Shown one piece after another: positions 1 to 8,182 of a stretch of DNA of 15,492 nt; position 1 is the first letter of the stretch, and each line of letters begins with the position of its first letter. The translations under genes and the position numbers were made by a program. The notes under the pieces are model-generated. The model was not told the DNA's origin. It worked only from the letters and a program-made list of their open reading frames with translations, and did no database searches. This stretch comes from Bacteroides sp. CAG:709 (GTDB lineage Bacteria > Bacteroidota > Bacteroidia > Bacteroidales > UBA932), in the NCBI GenBank assembly GCA_000434935.1, contig FR882203.1, forward strand, positions 56,322 through 71,813, read 5' to 3'.

Positions 1-252
1 GTCAAGAATCCAGTATTCCTGGCAGGTGACATGAATGCCGAGCCTGACAGCCCGGAAATGGCATTCCTCAGAAAAGGCTGGGATGACCTCACAAACAGGG
101 AATTGACATACAGCACGATGAAGCCATCCATGAAGATTGACTACATCTACAGCAGAAAAGGGAATGGTGTAAAACTTCTCGAAACCAGAGTCTGCAAAGA
201 AAGGCTCCTTTCCGACCACTTCCCTGTTATCGCAGATATTGAAATGGAATAA
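1..252 (+). CDS. Endonuclease/exonuclease/phosphatase (EEP) family hydrolase, C-terminal fragment
   Basis: The frame is open from base 1, so the gene begins outside the window and only its last 83 codons are visible. The fragment carries the C-terminal half of the EEP (DNase I-like) fold: GDMN at residues 9-12, IDYIY at 46-50 and SDHFP at 71-75. In this family these give the metal and phosphate ligands D10 and N12, the structural/catalytic D47, and the D72/H73 pair. Enzymes of this superfamily hydrolyse phosphodiesters or phosphomonoesters; secreted Bacteroidetes members are poorly characterised and the substrate cannot be read from the sequence. A paralogue lies at 11015-12517, with matching PVF..GDMN and DHFP motifs, so this copy may also be an exported lipoprotein, but its N terminus is not visible. 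The next gene starts 35 bp downstream with no terminator between, so it is probably in the same operon as the lipoprotein and GH89 genes. Confidence 0.85.
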   Translation, partial: VKNPVFLAGDMNAEPDSPEMAFLRKGWDDLTNRELTYSTMKPSMKIDYIYSRKGNGVKLLETRVCKERLLSDHFPVIADIEME

Positions 253-287
253 ATAATTTATTATCAACCACATAAATCAACAAAATC

Positions 288-1580
288 ATGAAAAAATCAT
301 TACTTTTCGCAGCAGCACTTACCATGTTGTTCGCCAGCTGCGACAAAAACGATGACAACAAGAAAGAACTTGATGCAAATTTCAAACTTGAAACAGTTCA
401 GACTCTCGCTTATGGAGAACCTGTCGCTCTTACAGGAACGATTACCAGCAATGCAGCCGTAACAAAGGCCGTTTTCACTGGAGCTAAAAAAGCGGCAGAC
501 GGCAGTTATAGCGTAGTCGGCGAGGCTCAGGACGGAACAGTAACAGGAACGACAGCTACCGCTGAATTCTTTGCAGACTCGAAAGAAATCAATGCCATCG
601 AGGTAGTTCTTTCCAACGGCAGTGCATCCAAGACATTCTACTTCGACACTCCTAAAGTAACTGGAGAGCCTAAGGGTGACGTATGGTTCAACGACGCAGT
701 AGCGCTTTATCCGGACAACAAGGTTGAGAACAACGAGAACACCCCGGATAAATACCCGGACCCGAATACAGGCGCCGGATCAGACACCAAATCGTTCTTC
801 TCAATGCACGGAGTCAAGGTGAACGGCAAGATCGAGCACGTTCTCAGCCTCAACGATGTTCTCCAGGTTGACGGAAAAGACGTCAGCTTCTGCTTTGCCA
901 ATGTTCTAAGAAAGACTACACTTATCAAACCTAATGAGACTGGCATAATAGGAAGTCAGAGAGGTTATACATTCTGTACTGCTGACAAACTCAGTGCAGG
1001 AACTGTGGGACGCCAGTGCGACGTTTACCAATATGGAAACCATACACTCGACAAGACTAAGGCTGAAACGGATAAAGTTTTCAAAATGCAGTATATCAGA
1101 GGCAGTTGGGGCTGGGGCGAGAAAGAAGAACTTTTCAAGGCAGTTGACGCAATTTTCTTCAAGCTCAAGAATCCGACAACAAATCTCGAAAAGATCAAGG
1201 CTTTCTACGCTCTCGGAGAAATTCAGAGAAAACTTGACAACTCTACTCTTGGTGAAACGGATCCAGAAAAAGTCACCAATATAGGCGGCAGCGGTCTTCT
1301 CCGCAAATTGCTCAATGCCGGAGATACCAGTAAGGATAAGATTAAGGAGAATTATCGCGCCGGTGACTACATCATCTTCCGTTCAGAAAGAAAGAAGGAA
1401 GGGGAAGCAAATCCACGCTACTACTATGGAATCATGCAAATCCAGCAGTTTGAGGGTGATGACACAGTAAGGGAAACTAATGCAAATGGCCATGAATACC
1501 TCTCTGTAGAGGCAGCCGAGGCGCTCTTCATGAAACCAGTCTACCTCGACATCAAGACCCAGTGCGAAATCGCAGAATAA
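288..1580 (+). CDS. Lipoprotein of unknown function upstream of GH89 genes
   Basis: The 430-residue product begins with a lipoprotein signal peptide: MKKSL, a hydrophobic stretch, then LFASC with the acylated Cys at position 18. The residues after the Cys (DKNDD) are acidic, which resembles the surface-export signal reported for Bacteroidetes lipoproteins, so exposure on the outer leaflet is inferred. Residues about 25-125 are alternating hydrophobic, Thr/Ser/Gly-rich and look like one beta-sandwich (Ig-like) domain. Residues about 130-430 form a larger region that I do not recognise; it includes a Trp/Gly patch (GSWGWGEKEE), a helical stretch around residues 290-320, and a YYYGIMQIQQ strand near the end. 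No catalytic motif is evident. Its position between an EEP enzyme and two GH89 glycosidases fits a surface glycan-binding protein (SusE/F-like role), but this rests on context only. The ATG follows an A-rich leader without Shine-Dalgarno, as is usual in this phylum. Confidence 0.8.
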   Translation: MKKSLLFAAALTMLFASCDKNDDNKKELDANFKLETVQTLAYGEPVALTGTITSNAAVTKAVFTGAKKAADGSYSVVGEAQDGTVTGTTATAEFFADSKEINAIEVVLSNGSASKTFYFDTPKVTGEPKGDVWFNDAVALYPDNKVENNENTPDKYPDPNTGAGSDTKSFFSMHGVKVNGKIEHVLSLNDVLQVDGKDVSFCFANVLRKTTLIKPNETGIIGSQRGYTFCTADKLSAGTVGRQCDVYQYGNHTLDKTKAETDKVFKMQYIRGSWGWGEKEELFKAVDAIFFKLKNPTTNLEKIKAFYALGEIQRKLDNSTLGETDPEKVTNIGGSGLLRKLLNAGDTSKDKIKENYRAGDYIIFRSERKKEGEANPRYYYGIMQIQQFEGDDTVRETNANGHEYLSVEAAEALFMKPVYLDIKTQCEIAE

Positions 1581-1596
1581 TCTGCACGGCACAATT

Positions 1597-1628
1597 AAGG
1601 TGGGGAGGACTGACCTTCTCCCCATCTT
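1597..1628 (+). promoter_or_regulatory. Strong intergenic hairpin (possible attenuator or processing site)
   Basis: An inverted repeat forms a 13-pair stem (11 Watson-Crick plus two G-U pairs) with a 6-nt loop (CTGACC). Its core is TGGGGAG at 1601-1607 pairing perfectly with CTCCCCA at 1618-1624. It lies in the 85-bp gap between the unknown lipoprotein and the first GH89 gene. The 3' arm is followed by CCAAGTAATACT rather than a T-run, so it is not a classical intrinsic terminator. No TAnnTTTG promoter element follows, so the GH89 genes seem to depend on read-through past it. A partial terminator, or a structure that stabilises the 3' end of the upstream message, would both fit. Confidence 0.6.
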
Positions 1629-1665
1629 CCAAGTAATACTAAAATCTAAATAATCCGGTTCAGCA

Positions 1666-3813
1666 ATGAAAAAAATCATTGGAATTATAGCTTCATTTGC
1701 AATTCTGCCGTTTGCCCTTTCCTGCAGCAGCGGGAAGGGTGCAGGGGACAACATCGTCAAAGCATCTGAAGGCGTGTTCGAAAGAACGATGGAAAAACTC
1801 GAAAATGTTTCAATTCAGACAAGTCCGAAGACCGCAGAAGGACTGGACATGTATGAAATCGAAGCGACAGGCGGCCACCTCACGCTCAAGGGCAGCAGCC
1901 CGAGCGCAATCTGCTACGCGATGGACAAATACCTTCGCGACGCCTGCGGGTCAATGATTTGCTGGAGCGGAAGCAAACTGGACATTCCCAATGCTTGGCC
2001 GGATTGGAAAGAAGAAGCAGTTTCCCCTTACGGACTGCGTTATTTCCTGAATGTCTGCACATTCGGGTACACTACGCCATATTGGGATTGGGCCAGATGG
2101 GAGAAGGAAATCGACTGGATGGCTCTCCACGGAGTGAACATGCCGCTGGCAAGCGTGGCAGCAGAAGCCATCGCAAAACGGGTATGGCTGCAGCTCGGTC
2201 TGGAGTCTGACGAAATCGACAAGTTCTTCACGGGAGCAGCACACCTTCCATGGCACAGGATGGGCAACCTGAACAGCTTCGACGGCCCGCTCAACGACAA
2301 CTGGCACAAATCGCAGATCAAGCTCCAGCACAAGATACTCGACAGGATGAGAGAACTCGGAATGGAACCTGTAGCCCCGGCATTCGCAGGATTCATCCCG
2401 CCCGCATTGATGAAAAAGCATCCTGAAATCCAGGCAAGACAGCTCACCTGGGGAGGCTTCCCGATTGAGGACAATGCCTGCGTGCTCTCCCCTGACTCAC
2501 CGTGGTTCACCAAAATCGGAAAACTTTTCGTACAGGAGTGGGAAAAAGAATTCGGCAAGGCAAGATATTGGCTTTCAGACAGTTTCAATGAAATGAAACT
2601 CCCTGTAGAAGAAGGTGATACCGCAGGAAAGCACAAACTTCTCGCCGACTACGGAAAATCCATCTACAGTTCCATCACCGCCGGCGACCCTGATGCCATC
2701 TGGGTTACACAAGGCTGGACATTCGGCTACCAGCACGATTTCTGGGATCCGGAAAGCCTCAAGGCAATGCTCTCAGAAGTGCCTGACGACAAGATGATCA
2801 TCATTGACCTCGGCAATGACTATCCGAAATGGGTATGGCACACCGAGCAGACATGGAAAGTCCAGCAGGGCTTCCACGGGAAGAAGTGGATATACAGCTA
2901 TGTGCCGAATTTCGGAGGGAAAGTCCTCCCGACCGGCGACCTGGACATGTACGCCACAGCATCGGCAGAAGCGCTTGCCTCAGAATATGCGGACAATCTT
3001 GTCGGCTTCGGCAGCGCCCCGGAAGGCCTTGAGAACAATGAAGTAGTCTATGAACTGCTTGCCGACATGGGATGGACGAAAGACAGCATTGACATTGACC
3101 GCTGGCTGGAAGGCTACTATCGCGCACGCTATGGATTCAGCGACGAAAGAATGAGGGAAGCTTGGAAACTATTGCACAAATCCGTATATAGTTCACTATA
3201 TTCATACCCGCGTTTCACCTGGCAGACGGTAGTGCCTGACCAGAGGAGAAAGAGCCGCCACGACATCAATGATGACTTCGGAAAGGCAGTGGAAATATTC
3301 CTGAGCCTTTCAGACAAATGCAAGGACTCCCCTCTCTATTTCAATGATGCCATAGAATTCGCATCTTTGTGGCTGGGCGAACTCGCTGACAGACATTATG
3401 AAAAGGCATTGAAACTCGGAAAGACGGACAAAGGCAGGGAAGAATTGAGAAAGACTGTAGCACTCCTTACTGACGTAGACAGACTGCTCGCATCCCATCC
3501 TCTCCACAGGCTCGACAGATGGATTGCTGACGCAAGAAATGAAGGCAGCAGCATCGAAAAGGATCATAGGGAGGCCAACGCCAAGAGGCTCATCACCACA
3601 TGGGGAGGCTGGCAGGAGGACTATGCCGCAAGATTCTGGTCTGGACTCATAAAGGATTACTACATCCCGAGACTGGAAATCCATTTCTCCGAAAAAGCGG
3701 ATATGATGGAAGAATGGAAAGAGGAATGGATCAATACCCCATATCACAGCAATACGAAACCATTTGACTCTCCTCTGGAGGTCGCAAAAGAACTCATAGC
3801 AAATGAAAAGTAA
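1666..3813 (+). CDS. Alpha-N-acetylglucosaminidase (GH89, NAGLU family) lipoprotein, copy A
   Basis: The 715-residue product is close to the length of human NAGLU and should remove terminal alpha-linked N-acetylglucosamine, as family members do on heparan sulfate ends or alpha-GlcNAc-capped mucin glycans. The signal peptide ends in ALSC with the lipidated Cys at residue 20, so it is an envelope enzyme. The order is: N-terminal domain (about 30-112), catalytic barrel (about 118-465) and an alpha-helical C-terminal domain (about 470-715). Family signatures seen are KEIDWMALHGVNMPLA, HRMGNLNSFDGPL, GFIPPAL, DSFNEM (E309, expected acid/base) and APEGLENNEVVY (E453, expected nucleophile). Odd points: the usual LDL-x-x-E-x segment reads DLGNDYPKW and the usual IWCMLxNFG segment reads IYSYVPNFG, so the substrate pocket differs from copy B. 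Its stop overlaps the start of copy B by 11 bp. Whether both copies are active is not shown by sequence alone. Confidence 0.93.
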   Translation: MKKIIGIIASFAILPFALSCSSGKGAGDNIVKASEGVFERTMEKLENVSIQTSPKTAEGLDMYEIEATGGHLTLKGSSPSAICYAMDKYLRDACGSMICWSGSKLDIPNAWPDWKEEAVSPYGLRYFLNVCTFGYTTPYWDWARWEKEIDWMALHGVNMPLASVAAEAIAKRVWLQLGLESDEIDKFFTGAAHLPWHRMGNLNSFDGPLNDNWHKSQIKLQHKILDRMRELGMEPVAPAFAGFIPPALMKKHPEIQARQLTWGGFPIEDNACVLSPDSPWFTKIGKLFVQEWEKEFGKARYWLSDSFNEMKLPVEEGDTAGKHKLLADYGKSIYSSITAGDPDAIWVTQGWTFGYQHDFWDPESLKAMLSEVPDDKMIIIDLGNDYPKWVWHTEQTWKVQQGFHGKKWIYSYVPNFGGKVLPTGDLDMYATASAEALASEYADNLVGFGSAPEGLENNEVVYELLADMGWTKDSIDIDRWLEGYYRARYGFSDERMREAWKLLHKSVYSSLYSYPRFTWQTVVPDQRRKSRHDINDDFGKAVEIFLSLSDKCKDSPLYFNDAIEFASLWLGELADRHYEKALKLGKTDKGREELRKTVALLTDVDRLLASHPLHRLDRWIADARNEGSSIEKDHREANAKRLITTWGGWQEDYAARFWSGLIKDYYIPRLEIHFSEKADMMEEWKEEWINTPYHSNTKPFDSPLEVAKELIANEK

Positions 3814-6043
3814 CATCCCACGCATCAATGTCTTCATCATTGCACTAGTAATCAGCATCTTCTCGTTTACCGGCTGCAGGAATGACAATGCGACACAGAC
3901 AGTCTTCTCCGAAAAGGAACAGATCAAGGCCGTGAAGGGACTCATTGACCGAGTCACATCCGGAAGGTCCGGCGAATTCGAAGTCCGTCTTCTCCAGGAG
4001 CGTCCGGACAGCATGGATTTCTTCGAATACAGTGCAGAGAACGGCAAGATCGTACTCGGCGGAAACAATGGCGTCAGCATCGCAAGTGCATTGGGGCAGT
4101 ATCTGCGCGACTTCTGCGGATTCCACCTGAGCTGGTGCGGAAGCAATACCGTTCTCCCCGAAAGCCTGCCTCTGCCGGAGGAAAAGGTGACGAAGACTTC
4201 ACCGTACAAATGGCGTTACTACCTGAACTACTGCACATTCAACTACAGCATGAGCTGGTGGGACTTCGACAGATGGCAGAAGGAAATCGACTGGATGGCA
4301 TTGAACGGAATCAATATGCCACTGGCCATCACCGGTCAGAACTCCATCTGGCGCAGGGTCTATCATAAACTTGGACTTACAGATGAGGACCTGAAGTCTT
4401 TCTTCAGCGGACCTGCATATTTCAACTGGTTCTGGATGGGCAATCTGGACGGCTGGCAAGGCCCTCTGCCTCTGAGCTTTATGGAAAAACACGAGGAACT
4501 CCAGAAGCAGATACTTTATCGCGAAAGATCATTGGGAATGACTCCTATCCTGCCGTCGTTCACCGGCCACGTACCACCGGCATTGATAGAAAAATTCCCG
4601 GACGTGAAGGCGAAGAACACACAGTGGGTGAACTTCCCCAAGACTTATGTACTGGACCCGTCCGAGGATATGTTTTCCGAAATAGGCAAACTGTTTCTGA
4701 AGACCCAGACGGAGATTTATGGCACGAACCATTATTACACGGCCGATACCTTCAATGAAAACATACCGCCGACAGATGACCCCGAATATCTGAAAGGGGT
4801 AAGCGCCAAGGTTTACCACGCGATGATGGAAGTGGATCCGGATGCCGTATGGGTAATGCAGGGATGGATGTTCCATCACGAGAGACATTTCTGGCATGAC
4901 CCTCAGATTCAGGCGCTTCTTTCTGCTGTGCCGGATGACAAGATGCTGATTCTCGACCTGTGGAGCGAGAGATTCCCGGTTTGGAACCGTACCCACGCCT
5001 ACTATGGCAAGCCTTGGCTCTGGTGCATGCTGCAGAACTTCGGACAGAACATAACATTGTCCGGAAACGCAACTTCGGTGGCGAACGACCCGGCTGCTGC
5101 ACTGGCGGACTCGACTTCGGGCAAGATGAGCGGAATCGGTCTGACTCCGGAGGGCATCGGACACACCCCTATCATCTACGCGCTCATGCTGGAAAATGTC
5201 TGGAACGAAGGCAGGCCTGTGGACATTGACTCATTCATAAAGAATTATACGACAAACCGTTACGGCAAGCTTTCACCTGCTGCCGTCGAAGCGTGGAAAG
5301 GCATTTTCGCCACCGCCTTCGAGAACAATGTGAACAATGGCGGTCACGAGTCCATAATCACGGGACGTCCTACATTCGTGGAGAATCCCAAGGGCTGCAC
5401 GAATACCAGGAAATGTTACGAGCGCATTGACCTCGTAAAGGCTTGGGAGTCATTGTATTCCTGCATTGATGAACTTTCAGGGAGCGACGGCTACAGATAC
5501 GACATCGTAGATATCACCCGTCAGGTGCTCGCCGACTACGCTTCGGTGATTCAGCAGAAGTTCGCCGCAGACTATAAGAATGGTGACATGGAGGCGTTCA
5601 AGGCCAATGCAGAGGCTTTCGATACCCTGATTTCTGATATGGATACGCTGCTGGCCACAAGAAAAGAATTCCTGCTCGGCGTATGGCTCGAAAGCGCGAA
5701 GGCCATGGGAACCACGCCGGAAGAGTCCGCTCTCTACGAGCAGAATGCGCGCAACCTTCTGGGAACATGGGGCAACAAGGACTGCAAACTCTTCGACTAT
5801 GCCTGCAAACAGTGGTCAGGAATGATGAACGGCTACTACAAGCAGAGATGGAATCTGTTCTTCGAGGACGTCCTCGCCAATTGGGGGCACTTCGAGCAAA
5901 ATGACTTCGCACAGAAATGCAAGGACTACGAATGGAACTGGATATTCGAGACCGACTGCTTCCCTACTGAAAAGAGCGGAGATGAAATCGAAGTAGTGAA
6001 GAGTCTCTGGAACAAATATAATACAGCATTGCTAAATGAATAA
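3803..6043 (+). CDS. Alpha-N-acetylglucosaminidase (GH89, NAGLU family) lipoprotein, copy B
   Basis: This second GH89 enzyme has 746 residues. Its signal peptide ends in SFTGC, with Cys25 as the lipidation site followed by RNDN. The domain order is N-terminal (about 28-128), catalytic barrel (about 135-462) and helical C-terminal domain (about 470-746). Visible signatures are KEIDWMALNGINMPLA, FWMGNLDGWQGPLP, GHVPPAL, DTFNEN (E319, expected acid/base), LDLWSERFPVW, LWCMLQNFG and TPEGI (E450, expected nucleophile). The spacing E319 to E450 (131) is nearly that of human NAGLU E316 to E446 as I recall it, so this copy is closer to the lysosomal enzyme in the core. One departure is that the PEG-motif continuation, QNEVVY in the family, reads GHTPIIY. 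It overlaps copy A by 11 bp and the membrane acyltransferase by 8 bp, so the three are probably coupled in translation. The exact glycan is unknown. Confidence 0.93.
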   Translation: MKSNIPRINVFIIALVISIFSFTGCRNDNATQTVFSEKEQIKAVKGLIDRVTSGRSGEFEVRLLQERPDSMDFFEYSAENGKIVLGGNNGVSIASALGQYLRDFCGFHLSWCGSNTVLPESLPLPEEKVTKTSPYKWRYYLNYCTFNYSMSWWDFDRWQKEIDWMALNGINMPLAITGQNSIWRRVYHKLGLTDEDLKSFFSGPAYFNWFWMGNLDGWQGPLPLSFMEKHEELQKQILYRERSLGMTPILPSFTGHVPPALIEKFPDVKAKNTQWVNFPKTYVLDPSEDMFSEIGKLFLKTQTEIYGTNHYYTADTFNENIPPTDDPEYLKGVSAKVYHAMMEVDPDAVWVMQGWMFHHERHFWHDPQIQALLSAVPDDKMLILDLWSERFPVWNRTHAYYGKPWLWCMLQNFGQNITLSGNATSVANDPAAALADSTSGKMSGIGLTPEGIGHTPIIYALMLENVWNEGRPVDIDSFIKNYTTNRYGKLSPAAVEAWKGIFATAFENNVNNGGHESIITGRPTFVENPKGCTNTRKCYERIDLVKAWESLYSCIDELSGSDGYRYDIVDITRQVLADYASVIQQKFAADYKNGDMEAFKANAEAFDTLISDMDTLLATRKEFLLGVWLESAKAMGTTPEESALYEQNARNLLGTWGNKDCKLFDYACKQWSGMMNGYYKQRWNLFFEDVLANWGHFEQNDFAQKCKDYEWNWIFETDCFPTEKSGDEIEVVKSLWNKYNTALLNE

Positions 6044-7148
6044 TAATCAACCGACTGGACGCTTGGCGTCGCTGGATGCATTGAGAGGGTTCGACATGCT
6101 TTTCATAGCAGGTCTCGCCTATCTCATCAGGGCCGTCTGCTGCCTTTTCCCCGGCGGGGAATCTTTCTGGCTGGAGAACCAGATGCACCACGTGGCATGG
6201 GACGGACTGGCTCACCACGACACCATATTCCCGCTTTTCATATTCATAGCGGGAGTGTCATTCCCATACTCCTATGCCAAGCAGGTGAAAATCGGCAAGA
6301 CCAGATGGCAGATATACAAGAAAATCTTCATAAGGGCAGCCGTTCTGGTGTTCCTGGGAATGATTTGCAACGGATTGCTGAAGCTGCAGAGCGGCCCGCA
6401 GAGATTTTTCAGTGTGCTGGAACGCATCGGTGTCGCCGGAATGTTCGCATCCATATTGTATATCAATTTCAAGCCACGAGGCAGAATCATCATTGCGGCG
6501 CTCATCCTGATAGTGTATGGAGCCATCAGCTTCATTGTCGCTCCGGATGCACCGGCAGGGACTTCGCCGCTCAGCCTGGAGGGCAGCATTGCCGCCTATG
6601 TCGACAGGACATTGTTCCCGAACCTGATTTATAAACCGGGAATATATGATCCGGAGGGTCTGTTGAGCACTTTCCCGGCCATAGTCACTGCCATGCTGGG
6701 CAACTTCACAGGCGAATTTATCCGTAACAGCAAGTCAAGCGGAAACAAGAAATGCCTGTATATGATCGGTGCTGCGGCAGTCATGACAATTGTCGGCCTG
6801 ATATGGTCCCACTGGCTTCCTCTGAACAAAAAGCTGTGGAGCAGCAGTTTCACACTTGTCGTGGGAGGATATTCCGTAACAATGCTGGCTCTTTTCTACT
6901 GGTTGATCGACGTGAAAGGTTATCAGAAATGGGCATTTCCGCTTAAAGTGGTGGGCATGAACTCCATAGCGATTTTCATGCTGCCTAAGATCATTGACCT
7001 GAAATATACGGTCAATTTCTTCCTGGGCGGATTGTGCACCCGGCTGGGAGAAGGATGGGACAATGTCTTGTTCTGGTCCGGATACCTGGTGCTCGTCTAC
7101 CTGATTCTTTACTTCATGTATAAAAAAGACATATTCATCAAGGTATGA
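6036..7148 (+). CDS. Multi-pass membrane acyltransferase, NagX/HGSNAT-like (COG4299/DUF5009 type)
   Basis: The 370-residue protein is strongly hydrophobic, with about ten likely membrane segments, and belongs to the family related to heparan-alpha-glucosaminide N-acetyltransferase. The N terminus carries RLASLDALRGFDM (residues 9-21), typical of this group. HHVAWDGL (51-58) followed by DTIFPLFIFIAG (62-73) corresponds to the human HSSWNGL...DLVFPWFVFIMG region as I recall it; H52 would then match the human active-site His. In lysosomes this enzyme moves an acetyl group from cytosolic acetyl-CoA across the membrane onto terminal glucosamine, making the substrate for NAGLU. Here it lies directly after two GH89 genes (8-bp overlap with copy B), which suggests the same two-step logic across the inner membrane. 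Other members (NagX) sit in GlcNAc-use operons with unproven roles, so acetyl transfer to a sugar is an inference. Its last codon forms ATGA with the glycerate kinase start. Confidence 0.85.
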   Translation: MNNNQPTGRLASLDALRGFDMLFIAGLAYLIRAVCCLFPGGESFWLENQMHHVAWDGLAHHDTIFPLFIFIAGVSFPYSYAKQVKIGKTRWQIYKKIFIRAAVLVFLGMICNGLLKLQSGPQRFFSVLERIGVAGMFASILYINFKPRGRIIIAALILIVYGAISFIVAPDAPAGTSPLSLEGSIAAYVDRTLFPNLIYKPGIYDPEGLLSTFPAIVTAMLGNFTGEFIRNSKSSGNKKCLYMIGAAAVMTIVGLIWSHWLPLNKKLWSSSFTLVVGGYSVTMLALFYWLIDVKGYQKWAFPLKVVGMNSIAIFMLPKIIDLKYTVNFFLGGLCTRLGEGWDNVLFWSGYLVLVYLILYFMYKKDIFIKV

Positions 7149-8182
7149 GAAAGATAGTCATTGCATGCGATTCATATAAAGGATGCCTGTCATCTTCGGA
7201 GGTAGCCGGCGCAGCGGCAAAAGGCGTGGCCGAGGTATATCCCGACTGCGAAATTGTCCGTCTTGCCGTAGCTGACGGTGGAGAAGGCACCGTGGATGCC
7301 CTCGTGGAAACATTGGGAGGGCATCTGGAATGTGCAGAAGTCTCCGACCCGCTGGGCAGACCGGTGAAAGCCGCTTATGGAATTGCCGGGGACCTCGCCA
7401 TAATCGAATCAGCAGCGGCATGCGGACTGACACTTCTTACCAAAGAAGAGCGCAATCCACTGATTACCACTACCAAAGGACTGGGCGAGCTGATATTGGC
7501 CGCCATCGACAAAGGCTGCAGGCGCTTCCTCATCGGGCTCGGCGGCAGCGCGACCAATGACGGCGGAATGGGAATGATAAGCGCAGACGGGTTTCTGGAA
7601 AGGGCCCGAGGCCTGTCGTTTACGGTAGCGTGCGATGTGGACACGCCATATATAGGAGCCCATGGGGCAAGCCGCGTTTTCGGGCCGCAGAAAGGAGCCT
7701 CGGAAGAGGACGTGGAAATCCTGGAAGAAAGGCTGCGCGGATATGCATTGAAAATACTGGCAGACACCGGCATTGACGTGAGCGATATGGCTGGTGCAGG
7801 TGCGGCTGGCGGTCTTGGCGGTGCTTTTCGCGCGTATCTTGGTGCGGAATTGAAACGCGGCGTGGACCTGGTGCTGGATCAGATAGGGTTCGACAGCATC
7901 ATCGACGGGGCAGACCTTGTCATTACCGGCGAAGGCTGCTCGGATTATCAGACATTGAAAGGAAAGACTGCCGCAGGCGTGCTCGAAAGGGCGAAGAGAA
8001 AGGGAGTACCGGTAATGCTCGTAAGCGGGGCGATCCGTGACGGGCAGATGCTGCGTGACGGCGGCTTCGGGGTTATCGCGGCCGCAAGTCCACAAGGAAT
8101 GAGCCTGACTGAGGCAATGCGTCCTGAAACTGCCGAACATAATATTTATGAAACTGTTAAACGTTTACTGACCAATGAATAG
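7145..8182 (+). CDS. Glycerate kinase (GlxK/GarK family), internally shortened
   Basis: This cytoplasmic kinase family phosphorylates D-glycerate with ATP to 2-phosphoglycerate, feeding lower glycolysis. Signatures in order are DSYKG (9-13), ADGGEGT (43-49), LGGSATNDGG (132-141), ACDVD (162-166), GPQKGA (180-185), GAAGGLGG (219-226) and EGCSDYQT (263-270), followed by GK at 273-274. At 345 residues it is shorter than the roughly 375-380 usual for the family. The loss is localised: between GGMGM (141-145) and VACDVD (161-166) only about 15 residues remain where members normally have about 50, including the segment ending in a GG-x-x-L motif. All remaining motifs are intact and the frame is unbroken, so it may still work or may have altered specificity. 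The start lies in a 4-bp ATGA overlap with the acyltransferase and the end overlaps the permease by 8 bp, placing it firmly in the operon. Confidence 0.9.
   Translation: MRKIVIACDSYKGCLSSSEVAGAAAKGVAEVYPDCEIVRLAVADGGEGTVDALVETLGGHLECAEVSDPLGRPVKAAYGIAGDLAIIESAAACGLTLLTKEERNPLITTTKGLGELILAAIDKGCRRFLIGLGGSATNDGGMGMISADGFLERARGLSFTVACDVDTPYIGAHGASRVFGPQKGASEEDVEILEERLRGYALKILADTGIDVSDMAGAGAAGGLGGAFRAYLGAELKRGVDLVLDQIGFDSIIDGADLVITGEGCSDYQTLKGKTAAGVLERAKRKGVPVMLVSGAIRDGQMLRDGGFGVIAAASPQGMSLTEAMRPETAEHNIYETVKRLLTNE

Noticed and set aside
3310..4209. 299-codon open frame on the minus strand across the junction of the two GH89 genes
   Set aside because: It lies opposite two well-supported GH89 genes, has no family motif or signal, and its composition is what a G/C-balanced coding strand produces in antisense.
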